35,373 bases of DNA. Source: Alphaproteobacteria bacterium (GTDB lineage: Bacteria > Pseudomonadota > Alphaproteobacteria > Caulobacterales > Aquidulcibacteraceae). Position 1 is the first letter of the stretch. Each line of letters begins with the position of its first letter. Shown here one piece after another: positions 17,284-26,554 of the stretch. The position numbers were made by a program, and so were the translations under genes. Below the pieces are notes generated by a model. The model searched no databases. It was not told where the DNA came from and worked only from the letters and a program-made list of their open reading frames with translations. Where the stretch lies: the NCBI GenBank assembly GCA_027488965.1, contig JAIYAO010000025.1, positions 1 through 35,373 of the forward strand, written 5' to 3'.

Positions 17284-18108
17284 TCAGCCGGGCGTCTGGT
17301 GGGGCTGGTGGAGGCCGGCGGGGGAGGTGGTGAAGATCTCCACGCCCGTGGCCGTCACGCCCACAGAGTGCTCGAACTGCGCGGTGGGCTGCTTGTCCTT
17401 GGTCACGGCGGTCCAGCCGTCGCCCAGCACCTTCACATCCCGCCCGCCGGCATTCACCATCGGCTCCACGGTGAAGATCATGCCCTCCCGCAGCAGCATG
17501 CCGTCGCGCGGCTTGCCGTAGTGCAGGATGTTGGGCGCGTCGTGGAAGATGCGGCCGACGCCGTGTCCGCAGAAATCGCGCACGATGGAGAAGCGCTCCG
17601 CCTCCGCATGGCGCTGGATCGCGTGGCCGAGATCGCCCAGCGTGGCGCCCGGCTTGATGGCGGCGATGCCGGCCATCATCGCCTCGTAGGTCACATCCAT
17701 CAGGCGGCGGTCGCGCTTGCGCGTTTCGCCCACGGCGTACATGCGGCTCGTGTCGCCGTGCCAGCCGTCGACGATCACGGTGACATCGATGTTGAGCGTG
17801 TCGCCGTCGCGCAGCACGCGCGTGCCGGGAATGCCGTGGCACACCACGTGGTTGATCGACGTGCAGATGGTGTGGCGGTAGCCGCGATAGAACAGGCAGG
17901 CCGGGGCGGCGCCGGAGTCGAACACGAACTCCCGCGCGAGATCATCGAGCCGACCGGTGGTCACGCCCGCCTGCACGTGGGGCACCAGCATGTCGAGGCA
18001 CGCCGCCGCCACCTGTCCCGCCGCGCGCATGCCGGCGAAGGCCTCGGGGCCGTGAATCTTGACGACGCCGGCTGTGCGGGCGGGCTGCGGGGCGGTTTCA
18101 ACGAACAT
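17284..18108 (-). CDS. map: Type I methionine aminopeptidase
   Basis: [118 protein letters not shown]. Confidence 0.96.
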   Translation of the reverse strand: MFVETAPQPARTAGVVKIHGPEAFAGMRAAGQVAAACLDMLVPHVQAGVTTGRLDDLAREFVFDSGAAPACLFYRGYRHTICTSINHVVCHGIPGTRVLRDGDTLNIDVTVIVDGWHGDTSRMYAVGETRKRDRRLMDVTYEAMMAGIAAIKPGATLGDLGHAIQRHAEAERFSIVRDFCGHGVGRIFHDAPNILHYGKPRDGMLLREGMIFTVEPMVNAGGRDVKVLGDGWTAVTKDKQPTAQFEHSVGVTATGVEIFTTSPAGLHQPHQTPG

Positions 18109-18141
18109 CAGGTTTCCGGAAGAGTCGCGGGGACACCGCCC

Positions 18142-18169
18142 CATATAGCACGCCGGGGCTCCGATTGAA
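18142..18169 (-). promoter_or_regulatory. Candidate map promoter
   Basis: On the minus strand TTCAAT (18164-18169), 16-nt spacer, TATATG (18142-18147), just upstream of the map ATG. Confidence 0.35.
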
Positions 18170-18197
18170 CCGCTGCGCCGAGTCCTAGTTCTTTGGC

Positions 18198-18611
18198 CTA
18201 GTCCTTCGGGTAGAGCAGCATCTGGGTGCAGCGGAATAACGCGATGGTCTTGCCGGCGGTTTCGGACGCCACGTCGGCGTCCCACACCTGGGTCATCCGC
18301 CCGGCATGGATGAGCCGCGCCACGCAGGTGACGAGGCCTTCGCGGGTGGTGCCGAGGTAGTTGGTCTTGATCTCGATGGTGGTGAATCCCGTGGCCTCCG
18401 GCGGGGAGGCGATGCGGCAGCCGTAGCCGCAGGCGCTGTCGGCCAGCGCCACGACGCTGGCTGCGTGCAGGAAACCGTTGGGCGCCATGTGCTTGCGCTC
18501 CACCCGGAAGCGTCCCCGGACGATCCCCTCTCGCGCCTCGGTCCATTCCATGCGGAGGAAATCGGGCAGCGACCCGATCTGGAGCTGGTTCAGGTGGGCG
18601 CTCATGTCCAT
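18198..18611 (-). CDS. PaaI-family thioesterase
   Basis: RKHMAPNGFLHAASVVALADSACGYGC...FTTIEIKTNYLGTTREGLVTCVARLIHAGRMTQVWDADV; start picked by GAGGAG spacing, ORF extends to 18647. Confidence 0.88.
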   Translation of the reverse strand: MDMSAHLNQLQIGSLPDFLRMEWTEAREGIVRGRFRVERKHMAPNGFLHAASVVALADSACGYGCRIASPPEATGFTTIEIKTNYLGTTREGLVTCVARLIHAGRMTQVWDADVASETAGKTIALFRCTQMLLYPKD

Positions 18612-18674
18612 GCTTGGCATCTCCTCGACGCCAGCTTGCGCGCGCACCGGCGCCTGTGTCGAGCGATCTGCGGC

Positions 18675-19361
18675 TCAGGCGGCGATCCGGCGGGCGAGGC
18701 CGATCCCCTCGGGATTCATGGCGCAGGCGTAGGCGACGATCTCCACGCCCGCCGCGCGGGCCTCCCCGAAGGCGCGGGCGAAAAGGGGATCGAGGTCGGC
18801 GGCGGGGGCGAACCGGTCCACGGAGTCGAGCTGGACCACGAAGAAGGCGCAGGCGCGGTCGCCGGCGGCGACCTGGCGGGCGAGGTCGCCCATGTGGCGG
18901 GCGCTGCGGGCGGCGGCGCAATCGGGAAACTCCGCCAGTCCCGGCGTGCGCTGCAGGTGGACGTTCTTGACCTCCAGCCAGAGCCGGCCCCCATCGGGCG
19001 CGCTGAGCAGAAAGTCCACCCGGCTCGCGTCGCCGTAGCGGACCTCGGCGCGTACGTCGCGGTAGTCCGTGAACTCGGGCAGGGCGCCGGCCCGGAGCGC
19101 CTCGCCCACGAGCCGGTTGGGCAGGTGCGTGTCCACGCCCGCCCAGCCCCGCGCCGTCTCCACGAACTTGAGCGACCAGGGCAGCTTGCCCGTGCCGGGC
19201 GCCAGCCACACACGCGACCCCGGCGCGTCCAGCCCCAGCATCTTGCCGGAGTTGGCCACGTGCGCGGTGGCGCCGCCGCCGTCCTCCAGCGTCACGTCCG
19301 CGAGGAAGCGCTTGTAGCGGCGGTCCAGCGTGGCGGGGACGAGGGGCGGGTCGAAACGCAT
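18675..19361 (-). CDS. sfsA: SfsA family protein (DNA/RNA nuclease SfsA)
   Basis: MRFDPPLVPATLDRRYKRFLADVTLEDGGGATAHVANSGKMLGL, SRVDFLLSAPDGGRLWLEVKNVHL, FPDCAAARSARHMGDL. Confidence 0.95.
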   Translation of the reverse strand: MRFDPPLVPATLDRRYKRFLADVTLEDGGGATAHVANSGKMLGLDAPGSRVWLAPGTGKLPWSLKFVETARGWAGVDTHLPNRLVGEALRAGALPEFTDYRDVRAEVRYGDASRVDFLLSAPDGGRLWLEVKNVHLQRTPGLAEFPDCAAARSARHMGDLARQVAAGDRACAFFVVQLDSVDRFAPAADLDPLFARAFGEARAAGVEIVAYACAMNPEGIGLARRIAA

Positions 19362-19406
19362 GGGCGGTGTCTATGCCCACCCGCCGCGGCGCGCTACGTG
19401 GGGGCC

Positions 19407-20168
19407 ATGTCTGCCGTCTCCCTCATCCGCGCTGCGGTGCTGATCATCGGCGATGAACTGCTCTCCGGGCGCACCCAGGACACCAACCTGCGCACCATCG
19501 CCAACTTCCTCGCGCCGCTGGGCATCCAGGTGGCGGAGGCGCGCGTGGTGTCGGATGCGCCGGAGGATATCGCCGCCGCCGTCAACGCGCTGCGCGCCGC
19601 TTACGCCTACGTCTTCACCACCGGCGGCATCGGCCCCACCCACGACGACAAGACCGCCGACGCCATCGCCGCCGCCTTCGGCGTGCCCATCGGGGTGCGC
19701 GACGATGCGCGCGCCATCCTCGCCGCCCACTACGGCGCCCACACGGAGCTGAACGAGGCCCGCCTGCGCATGGCCCGGATCCCTGAAGGCGCGACGCTGA
19801 TCGCCAATCCTGTGTCCAAGGCGCCCGGCTTCCAGCTGGGCAACGTGTTCGTGATGGCGGGCGTACCATCCATCATGCGCGCGATGCTGGAGGATGTGGC
19901 GCCGCGGCTGGAGCGGGGCGCGGTGGTGCAGAGCGTGACGGTGCGCGCCGCGGGCCTGCGGGAGGGGGATCTGGCGGCGCCGCTGGAGGCTCTGCAGCGG
20001 GCGGAGCCTGCGGTCTCTTTCGGGTCCTATCCCTGGTATGCGCCGCCCGACGGCTTCGGCGTCCATCTTGTGGCGCGGAGCCCCGATGCAGCCGCGCTGG
20101 CGCGCGGGCAGGCCGGGCTGCTGGCGCTCGCGCAGGACCTCGGCGTTCAGGGCGAAGTGCAGGCCTAG
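19407..20168 (+). CDS. CinA N-terminal/molybdopterin-binding domain protein
   Basis: AAVLIIGDELLSGRTQDTNLRTIANFLAPLGIQVAEARVVSD...YVFTTGGIGPTHDDKTADAIAAAFG; no C-terminal amidase domain. Confidence 0.9.
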   Translation: MSAVSLIRAAVLIIGDELLSGRTQDTNLRTIANFLAPLGIQVAEARVVSDAPEDIAAAVNALRAAYAYVFTTGGIGPTHDDKTADAIAAAFGVPIGVRDDARAILAAHYGAHTELNEARLRMARIPEGATLIANPVSKAPGFQLGNVFVMAGVPSIMRAMLEDVAPRLERGAVVQSVTVRAAGLREGDLAAPLEALQRAEPAVSFGSYPWYAPPDGFGVHLVARSPDAAALARGQAGLLALAQDLGVQGEVQA

Positions 20169-20701
20169 GCGTCCGGGGCCGCGGCGTCCCGTTCGATCAG
20201 CGCCATGGCCAGCGTTCCCTCCAGGTCCCGCGCGCGCCAGTCGGCCATGAAGCGGTAGAGCACGGCCACGGTCAGACCCGCGAAGCCGCCGCCCCACAAC
20301 GAGGGATAGGCCTGGAGCGATTGCGTCAGCGCGCCCGGCTCGACCTGGGCCCAGACGGCGCCGACGCCCAGCGGGATGGTGATGTAGGCGAACAGGATCG
20401 CGCGCAGAAAACTGTCCTGCCGACGCGCGTTGAGCTGGGCCAGTCCATGCAGTCCCTCCAGCTCCGCCCGCGTGGCGTCGGCCAGGGTCGCCTGGACCGC
20501 GCGCGCCTGCGCGCTGCGGCGCAACGGGTCCATGGCGTCGTAGCGCAGGTAGTAGCGGCGGCGGAAACCAAGGGCGAACGCCAGGAAGCGCCAGAAGCTG
20601 AACTTGTCCCGTAACGCCCGCCACAGCATCCAGACACGCTGGCTGTTGTGGGCATCGGGGGCGGGCAACGCCGGACGGGGGGCTTTCGGTCGTGTCGGCA
20701 C
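20165..20701 (-). CDS. Hypothetical membrane protein
   Basis: GTG start at 20701 preceded by AAGGGGGA; RDKFSFWRFLAFALGFRRRYYLRY...FLRAILFAYITIPLGVGAVWAQ...GGFAGLTVAVLYRFMADW hydrophobic segments. Longer ORF to 21079 reads through antisense tRNA-Leu and is rejected. Confidence 0.65.
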   Translation of the reverse strand: MPTRPKAPRPALPAPDAHNSQRVWMLWRALRDKFSFWRFLAFALGFRRRYYLRYDAMDPLRRSAQARAVQATLADATRAELEGLHGLAQLNARRQDSFLRAILFAYITIPLGVGAVWAQVEPGALTQSLQAYPSLWGGGFAGLTVAVLYRFMADWRARDLEGTLAMALIERDAAAPDA

Positions 20702-20822
20702 AGATGTCCCCCTTCCTTGCCCGGTCCTGATCCCGGTGCGGTGACGGAAGGTCAAGTGCGGCCAACCCGCGCCCGCGCCGCAACCCTCGCCACCGCCGAT
20801 CGCTTTGGCTAGGACCACTGGG

Positions 20823-20910
20823 CGCGGACGTGGCGAAACCGGTAGACGCAGCGGACTTAAAATCCGTTCGCCGCAAGGCGGTGTGGGTTCAAGTCCCACC
20901 GTCCGCACCA
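20823..20910 (+). tRNA. tRNA-Leu (TAA anticodon), CCA encoded
   Basis: GCGGACG...CGTCCGC acceptor, CTTAAAA anticodon loop, long variable arm CGCCGCAAGGCGG, GGTTCAAGTCC T-arm, ACCA end. Confidence 0.97.
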
Positions 20911-21093
20911 GCGCCTGCGGCGTGTTGGCCGCTAACGATTTTGTGAGCAGCTCGTGGGCTGACAGGTTCCCGGGGCCGCCCCATTTGACTAGATCGAACC
21001 CAGTCCGGGCCCCTCTGGCGTGTGCGGCGGCGCGCGCGATGTCGGACTCCGCCCTGATGGCGCGCACGCGGCGCCGCACGTGGGAGCGTACCC

Positions 21094-22116
21094 TTGGACT
21101 TCCTGACCAGCGTCTTCGCGGGCCAGCCTGTATGGCTATGGCTGGCGTTCCTTTCCTTCATCGGATTTCTGCTCTGGGTCGATCTCGGCCTGCTCAACAA
21201 GAAAGACGAGGTCGTTTCTCCCGCCAAGAGCGCCACGATGTGGGGCCTGTTTGCGTCGCTCGCCCTGGCGTTCGGCGCCTATGTCTATTTCGGCTACACG
21301 CCGCCGCCCGAATTCTACGACAGCACCCGCGACCTGAATGGGCAGGCCACGATCCAGTTCTTCACCGGCTACCTGCTGGAGACGGCGCTGGCGTTCGACA
21401 ACATCTTCGTCATCTCGATGATCTTCACGTTCTTCGCGGTGCCGCGCGAGTACCAGCACCGCGTGCTGTTCTGGGGGATCATCGGCGCCATCGTGTTCCG
21501 CGCGATCTTCATCGGCGTGGGCGCAGCGGTGGTGAACCAGTTCTCCTGGGTGCTGTTCATCTTCGCGGCGTTCCTCATCTACACCGGCTGGAAGATGCTC
21601 ACCGCGAAGGAAGAGCACGAGATGAAGCTTGAGGACAATCCGGTCCTCAAGTTCCTGCGCCGGCGCATCCGGATGACGGATCAGATCACGAACCACAATT
21701 TCTTCGTGCGCCTGCCCGACGCCAAAGGCCGGATGGTGCTGTTCGCCACGCCGCTGTTTCTGGCGCTGGTGATGGTGGAGCTGGTGGACATCGTGTTCGC
21801 GGTGGACTCGGTGCCGGCGATCTTTGCGGTCACGCGCGATCCCTTCATCGTCTACACGTCGAACATCTTTGCAATCCTGGGCCTGCGCTCGATGTACTTC
21901 ATGCTCGCCGCGGCGGTGGAGCGGTTCAAGTACCTGAAGGTGGGGCTGGCGCTGGTGCTGGTGCTGATCGGGTGCAAGATCGTCTGGAACTTCGGCCTCT
22001 ACAAGGAACTGCACGTGGTGCCGTACCTGGAGGCGCACTGGTCGCTGATCGCCACGCTCGTCCTGCTCGGCGGCTCCATGGTGTACTCGCTCTGGCGGAC
22101 GCGCGCTCCGGCGTGA
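21094..22116 (+). CDS. TerC family integral membrane protein (Alx-like)
   Basis: TTG start with GGGAG upstream; LSFIGFLLWVDLGLLNKK, GYLLETALAFDNIFVISMIF, LVMVELVDIVFAVDSVPAIFAVTRDPFIVYTSNIFAILGLRSMYFML. Confidence 0.94.
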   Translation: MDFLTSVFAGQPVWLWLAFLSFIGFLLWVDLGLLNKKDEVVSPAKSATMWGLFASLALAFGAYVYFGYTPPPEFYDSTRDLNGQATIQFFTGYLLETALAFDNIFVISMIFTFFAVPREYQHRVLFWGIIGAIVFRAIFIGVGAAVVNQFSWVLFIFAAFLIYTGWKMLTAKEEHEMKLEDNPVLKFLRRRIRMTDQITNHNFFVRLPDAKGRMVLFATPLFLALVMVELVDIVFAVDSVPAIFAVTRDPFIVYTSNIFAILGLRSMYFMLAAAVERFKYLKVGLALVLVLIGCKIVWNFGLYKELHVVPYLEAHWSLIATLVLLGGSMVYSLWRTRAPA

Positions 22117-22129
22117 GCCCGAAACGAAG

Positions 22130-22160
22130 ACGGCCGCCGCGGGAGTAGCGCGGCGGCCGT
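22130..22160 (+). terminator. Strong GC hairpin downstream of the TerC-family gene
   Basis: ACGGCCGCCGCG (22130-22141) perfectly complementary to CGCGGCGGCCGT (22149-22160). Confidence 0.65.
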
Positions 22161-22417
22161 ACTGGAGCAGAGCAGGTGAAACCGAAACGTGAAACCGAAA
22201 CGCTGAACCTGTGGGAGACCTTCTGTTTGAGCCCGTTTGCCGTTCGTTAAGGCCGTTTCCGACGCGGCCCTCGTGCGAACAGTGCGCCTGAAGCGCGTGT
22301 CCAAGAGGATGCGCGGGCGCGGTAAAGGGGCGGTAAACGGCGCACGGATTTTCAGACGCTCGCGCACCTGGCTTCGCGCATCTCCGGGGCCGCGGTGAGT
22401 TCAGGAGCCGGACACGA

Positions 22418-22449
22418 AAAGGCCGCCGCTCCGGGGAGCGACGGCCTTT
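22418..22449 (-). terminator. Rho-independent-like terminator of the porin gene
   Basis: AAAGGCCGCCGCT / AGCGACGGCCTTT stem with one mismatch; T-run on the minus strand. Confidence 0.7.
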
Positions 22450-22485
22450 CCGTTTGCACACCCTCCTGAGGAGAGAGGAGGAGAC

Positions 22486-23277
22486 CTAGAGGGCGCGCTT
22501 GATCGTGAAGATGAAGCTCTCGTCCGTGCGGCCCTCGGTGGTGTAGGCGTCCGTGAGGAACAGGCTGCTGTCCTTGATGTCGGTGTCGACGTAGCGGAGG
22601 TCGAGCGTGAAGCCCTGGTAGGACATCGAGCCGCCCAGGTTCCACGTCGCGTACTCGTCGCTGGCTTCCGCAGCGCCCGTGGACGACACGAACACGCCGC
22701 TCACGTCGTCGACGCTCTGGTAGCCGACGCCGCCCGACACCGTGAACACGTCCGTCAGCGGGTAGGCCGCGGTGGCTTCGAGGTAGTAGGCATTGCCCGT
22801 CTCGGCGGTGAATTCCGGCGAGTAGAACACGGAGCCGCCCAGGGCCAGCTTCTCGGCGACGGTGATCGAGGCCTTCACGTAGCCTTCGATGTAGTCGAGT
22901 TCGCCGATGCCGATCGATTCTTCATCCGCGCCCGGGTAGAAATACCCGATGACGCCGAGGTCGAAGGTCACGGGGCCGACCACCGGCTTGAAGCCGGCGT
23001 ACACGTCGATCTCGGTGCTGGCGTCGAGGCCGGCGGTGCCGATCGAGGCTTCCTCAAGGTCGAGGTTCGACGCCCAGGTGCCAGCGTAGAAGATGCCTTC
23101 GCTGTAGTCGAAGCCGCCCTGGATGGCGAGCGAGCCTTCGGTCTGCGAGATGCCGCGGAACTTGTAGTCCGTGGTCAGGGCGACGTTGCCCGTGAAGGCG
23201 CCCTCGGCGTGCGCGGCCGTGGCGGTGCCCGCCATGGCGAGGACGGCGGCCCCCACCAGCATGTTCAACTTTTTCAT
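22486..23277 (-). CDS. TorF family putative porin (TIGR02001-like)
   Basis: MKKLNMLVGAAVLAMAGTATAAHAEGAFTGNVALTTDYKFRGISQTEGSLAIQGGFDYSEGIFYAGTWASNLD; GGAGGGATCG upstream of ATG. Confidence 0.9.
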   Translation of the reverse strand: MKKLNMLVGAAVLAMAGTATAAHAEGAFTGNVALTTDYKFRGISQTEGSLAIQGGFDYSEGIFYAGTWASNLDLEEASIGTAGLDASTEIDVYAGFKPVVGPVTFDLGVIGYFYPGADEESIGIGELDYIEGYVKASITVAEKLALGGSVFYSPEFTAETGNAYYLEATAAYPLTDVFTVSGGVGYQSVDDVSGVFVSSTGAAEASDEYATWNLGGSMSYQGFTLDLRYVDTDIKDSSLFLTDAYTTEGRTDESFIFTIKRAL

Positions 23278-23525
23278 TCGATCCCTCCAATATCCGGCGC
23301 GCGCCGGTGTAGTACCTGCGATCCTGCTCCACCAAGGGGACGCTTCGCCTCAGCGGCACACATGCCCGCTCGCGGTTAACAAGGAATGTTTTTGACAGCT
23401 TCGCGACGGCGGTCACGGGCGCAGGGCGCCATTCCGCGCGTTTTCCCGCGGGTGTTGCGGAGTTGCACCGCAAATGGGCCCGTTCGCCTCACGAATAGGC
23501 GCCAATTCCCGCCGCCGCCGCCAGG

Positions 23526-24320
23526 TCAGCGGGCCGCCAGCGGTGCGTAGCCGAGGTGCAGGCCCGCATCCACCAGCAGGGTTTCCCCCGTCACGTGGCG
23601 GGCATGGTCGCCGATGAGGAAAAGACCGGCGTCGGCGATGTCCTCCGGCTGGGAGGCCACCTTGAGGGGCGTGGTGGCGGCCACGTTCTCGCGGATGCGC
23701 TGGGTGGTGGCCTCCCCGAAGGCGTCCGTGAACCAGCGGGTGTCGATGAAGCCGGGGCACAGTGCATTGACGCGGATCTTCGGCGCGAGCGCCCGGGCCA
23801 GCGACACCGTCATGGTGTTGAGCGCGCCCTTGGAGGCCGCATACGCCACCGAGGAGCCGATGCCCGTGACGCCGGCAATGGAGGAGATCATGAGCACCGA
23901 AGGCTTCGCCGCCGCTTCCAGCAGCATCCGGGCGGCCCGCACCATCTGGAAGGGGCCGACCACATTGACGGCGTAGAGGCGCAGGAAATCCTCGCTGGAA
24001 AGTCCGTCCAGGTCGGCGTGGTTGGGGACCTGCTTCGTCATGCCTGCGTTGTTCACCAGCGCGTCGATGCGCCCGTAGGGGGCGGCGGCCTGCGCAAGGC
24101 TGCGGCAGGCGGCGTCATCGGACACATCGCCCTGCGCGACGATGGCCTCCGCGCCGGCGGCGCGCACGAGATCGGCGGTCTCCTCGACCTCCTTGAGGCT
24201 CTTGGTGCAGTTGAGCACGATGGCCTTCGCCCCGCGCCGCGCTGCGCCCACGGCGATCGCGGCGCCGAGGCCCGTGGCGGAGCCGGTGACGAGCAGGATC
24301 TTGTCTTCGAAGTCGCGCAT
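23526..24320 (-). CDS. SDR family oxidoreductase
   Basis: LLVTGSATGLGAAIAVGAARRG (cofactor motif), NNAGMTKQ, SSIAGVTGIGSSVAYAASKGALNTMT (YxxxK), NALCPGFIDT. Confidence 0.93.
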   Translation of the reverse strand: MRDFEDKILLVTGSATGLGAAIAVGAARRGAKAIVLNCTKSLKEVEETADLVRAAGAEAIVAQGDVSDDAACRSLAQAAAPYGRIDALVNNAGMTKQVPNHADLDGLSSEDFLRLYAVNVVGPFQMVRAARMLLEAAAKPSVLMISSIAGVTGIGSSVAYAASKGALNTMTVSLARALAPKIRVNALCPGFIDTRWFTDAFGEATTQRIRENVAATTPLKVASQPEDIADAGLFLIGDHARHVTGETLLVDAGLHLGYAPLAAR

Positions 24321-24389
24321 GAGGGCCTCCCGCCTTTTCGTTGAGGAAATCCTAGGCGGCGACAGCGCGTTGTGAAAGTGCGCCGACCT

Positions 24390-24472
24390 CCCTCACCCTG
24401 GGCCCGTCGACTGATGCGCAGGCGGGTTCGTGCGTGCAAGGCCCCCGTTCTACGAAGGGCTCGGGATGAGGG
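24390..24472. repeat. Degenerate REP-like inverted repeat
   Basis: CCCTCACCCTGGGCCCGTCGACT (24390-24412) versus reverse complement of CTACGAAGGGCTCGGGATGAGGG (24450-24472); imperfect but clearly related arms. Confidence 0.5.
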
Positions 24473-24511
24473 CTGGGGGCGTGTGATCGCAACCGAAGCC
24501 CGCGATCTGGG

Positions 24512-25351
24512 CTAGATCCCGTCGCCGTAAGCCGTCAGCACCGCTTCATCGAGGAGCTGGTCCATCTTCTTCGACGGCGCTTCCTCGCAACAGACCCCGC
24601 CCACGGGCCGCGCCGGCACGCCGGCCACCGTGCAGCGCGGGGGCACGTTGGTCAGCACCACGGAGCCGGCGGCGATCCGCGCGTCCTCGCCCACCTCGAT
24701 GTTGCCCAGCACCTTGGCGCCCGCGCCGATCAGCACACCGCGGCGGATCTTGGGGTGCCGGTCGCCGGTTTCCTTGCCGGTGCCGCCGAGCGTCACCGAA
24801 TGGAGCATCGACACATCGTCCTCCACCACGGCCGTCTCGCCGATGACGATGCCGTGCGCGTGGTCGATGAACACGCCGGCGCCGATCTTGGCGGCAGGGT
24901 GGATGTCCACGGAGAACAGTTCGCTGATGCGGCTCTGCAGGTAGAACGCCAGCTCCTCGCGCTCGTGGCGCCAGAGCCAGTTGGAGATGCGGTAGGCCTG
25001 CAGGCCGGCGTAGCCCTTGTAGTAGAGGAACGGCTGCAGGTACGTGCGGCACGCGGGATCGCGCTCGCGCGTGACGCGCATGTCGCGCTCGGCCTGGCGG
25101 GCGATCTCGGGCTCGCTGGCGTAGGCCTCGGCGGCCACCTCGCGCAGTTGCAGCGGGTTCATGTCGCCGCCACCCAGCTTGGACGCCAGGTGATACGACA
25201 GCGCGTCCTCGATGCGGGTGTGGTGCAGGATGTTGGCGTGCAGGAAGCTCGCCAGCAGCGGCTCCTCGGCGGCGGCCTGCATGGCCTCCACGCGCAGCTG
25301 GGACCAGACGCCGCCGGATACTTCGAACACCCGGGGTTTGAGTTCGGCCAT
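24512..25351 (-). CDS. cysE: Serine O-acetyltransferase
   Basis: VDIHPAAKIGAGVFIDHAHGIVIGETAVVEDDVSMLHSVTLGGTGKETGDRHPKIRRGVLIGAGAKVLGNIEVGEDARIAAGSVVL (left-handed beta-helix hexapeptides). Confidence 0.95.
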   Translation of the reverse strand: MAELKPRVFEVSGGVWSQLRVEAMQAAAEEPLLASFLHANILHHTRIEDALSYHLASKLGGGDMNPLQLREVAAEAYASEPEIARQAERDMRVTRERDPACRTYLQPFLYYKGYAGLQAYRISNWLWRHEREELAFYLQSRISELFSVDIHPAAKIGAGVFIDHAHGIVIGETAVVEDDVSMLHSVTLGGTGKETGDRHPKIRRGVLIGAGAKVLGNIEVGEDARIAAGSVVLTNVPPRCTVAGVPARPVGGVCCEEAPSKKMDQLLDEAVLTAYGDGI

Positions 25352-25378
25352 GATGGTCCTCGCCTCTGCTCAGCTTTC

Positions 25379-25984
25379 TTACCGCACCGCGGGCGTTCCG
25401 TCAGCCAGCATGGCGCGCGACAGGGCGGGATCGAGCCGCCCGGTGTTCGCCATGTGGTACGCCCGCAGCACGGCGGCAACCGTGAGGGCGTCGCGGATGC
25501 GCCCGGCGGCCACGTCCTCCAGCACCTCGCGGAACGGGGCGGTGCGGTGGCGCAGGACCTCCACCGGCTCCGGGGCCGGCGCGCCGGGCGTGAGCCCGGT
25601 GGCGAGAAAGCAGATGGCGGCCTCGTCGGTCACCGAATTGGAGAGGTCCATTTCCAGGATGGGCAGCAGGGTCGCCGCCCGTACGCCGGCCTCCTCCTCG
25701 AGTTCCCGGCGCGCGCAGGCCGCGGGGTCCTCACCCGCCTCGCAACCGCCCTCGGGCATTTCCCAGGAGTACCGGCCCAGCGGCACCCGCCACTGGCCCA
25801 CCAGGTGGACATGGCCATCGTCCGTCACCGGCAGCACGCCCACCGCCAGCTTCTTGAACCGCACGATGCCGTAGGGCTTGCGCACGCCGGCGGGATCGAT
25901 GGCGTCGTGCTCCACGAGGCTGATCCACGGATTGTCGTACACGGTGCGGGAGGCGAGGAAGCGCCATGGGTTGTCTTCGTGCAT
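25379..25984 (-). CDS. NUDIX hydrolase
   Basis: NUDIX box GGCEAGEDPAACARRELEEEAGV; start at ATG 25984 (ORF longer). Confidence 0.93.
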   Translation of the reverse strand: MHEDNPWRFLASRTVYDNPWISLVEHDAIDPAGVRKPYGIVRFKKLAVGVLPVTDDGHVHLVGQWRVPLGRYSWEMPEGGCEAGEDPAACARRELEEEAGVRAATLLPILEMDLSNSVTDEAAICFLATGLTPGAPAPEPVEVLRHRTAPFREVLEDVAAGRIRDALTVAAVLRAYHMANTGRLDPALSRAMLADGTPAVR

Positions 25985-26024
25985 GGGCTCTTGTGCCGCG
26001 CGGCCGGTCGAAACAGAAGGGCCA

Positions 26025-26489
26025 ATGGCCCTCGATCCCTTCTCCCGACCTCTCGTCCCGCCGCGCACGTTCGACCAACTCGTCGTGGGCGAGCGTTTCC
26101 CGTGTCCGGCGCGCACGCTGACGGATGCGCACTTCTCCGCCTTCCAGGCGCTCAGCGGCGACAATCATCCGATCCACTACGATCGCCCCTACTGTGCGGC
26201 GCAGGGCCACCGGGACCTCCTGGCCCACGGCCTCATGGTGCTGGCGCTGACGGCGGCGGGGGCTGGGCTGTTTCCGCACGTCATCGCCGAGAAGCTGGTG
26301 GGCTTCACCGAGGTGCGCGCGAAGTTCCTGAAGGCGGTCTATCCGGGCGACACGCTTTACCCGCTGCTGGAGATCTCCGCCCTCGACCGTCAGCGCACCA
26401 CCGGCGTCGTCACCATGACGGCGACGGTGGACAACCAGGACGGCGTCCGGGTGCTGGAGGGGACGCACGCATATCTGGTGCGGCTGTGA
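26025..26489 (+). CDS. MaoC-like hotdog-fold dehydratase
   Basis: FDQLVVGERFPCPARTLTDAHFSAFQALSGDNHPIHYDRPYCAAQGHRDLLAHGLMVLALTAAGAG. Confidence 0.9.
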   Translation: MALDPFSRPLVPPRTFDQLVVGERFPCPARTLTDAHFSAFQALSGDNHPIHYDRPYCAAQGHRDLLAHGLMVLALTAAGAGLFPHVIAEKLVGFTEVRAKFLKAVYPGDTLYPLLEISALDRQRTTGVVTMTATVDNQDGVRVLEGTHAYLVRL

Positions 26490-26554
26490 GCGGGAAACGC
26501 TGACCTGCCGGATTTGCGATTGCGCGACGGGGCTGGTGCGCCGAAACACGGGCC

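Noticed and set aside
20702-21079. N-terminal extension of the 20165 minus ORF containing VRTVGLEPTPPCGERILSPLRLPVSPRP
   Set aside because: Reads through antisense tRNA-Leu; a GTG at 20701 with a good ribosome-binding site is a better start.
20911-21093. Possible manganese (yybP-ykoY) riboswitch upstream of the TerC/Alx-like gene
   Set aside because: Considered because alx has one in E. coli, but no recognisable conserved core could be seen in the leader; an Infernal scan would settle it.
20805-21632. + ORF starting GRGETGRRSGLKIRSPQGGVGSSPTVRT
   Set aside because: Translates sense tRNA-Leu and then runs out of frame through the TerC-family gene.
22176-22201. Tandem GTGAAACCGAAAC duplication
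   Set aside because: Only two 13-bp copies with no spacer; not a CRISPR or obvious regulatory array.
23385-23402. CtrA-like half site (TTAACC) upstream of the porin gene
   Set aside because: Only one half of TTAA-N7-TTAA is present; too weak to call.
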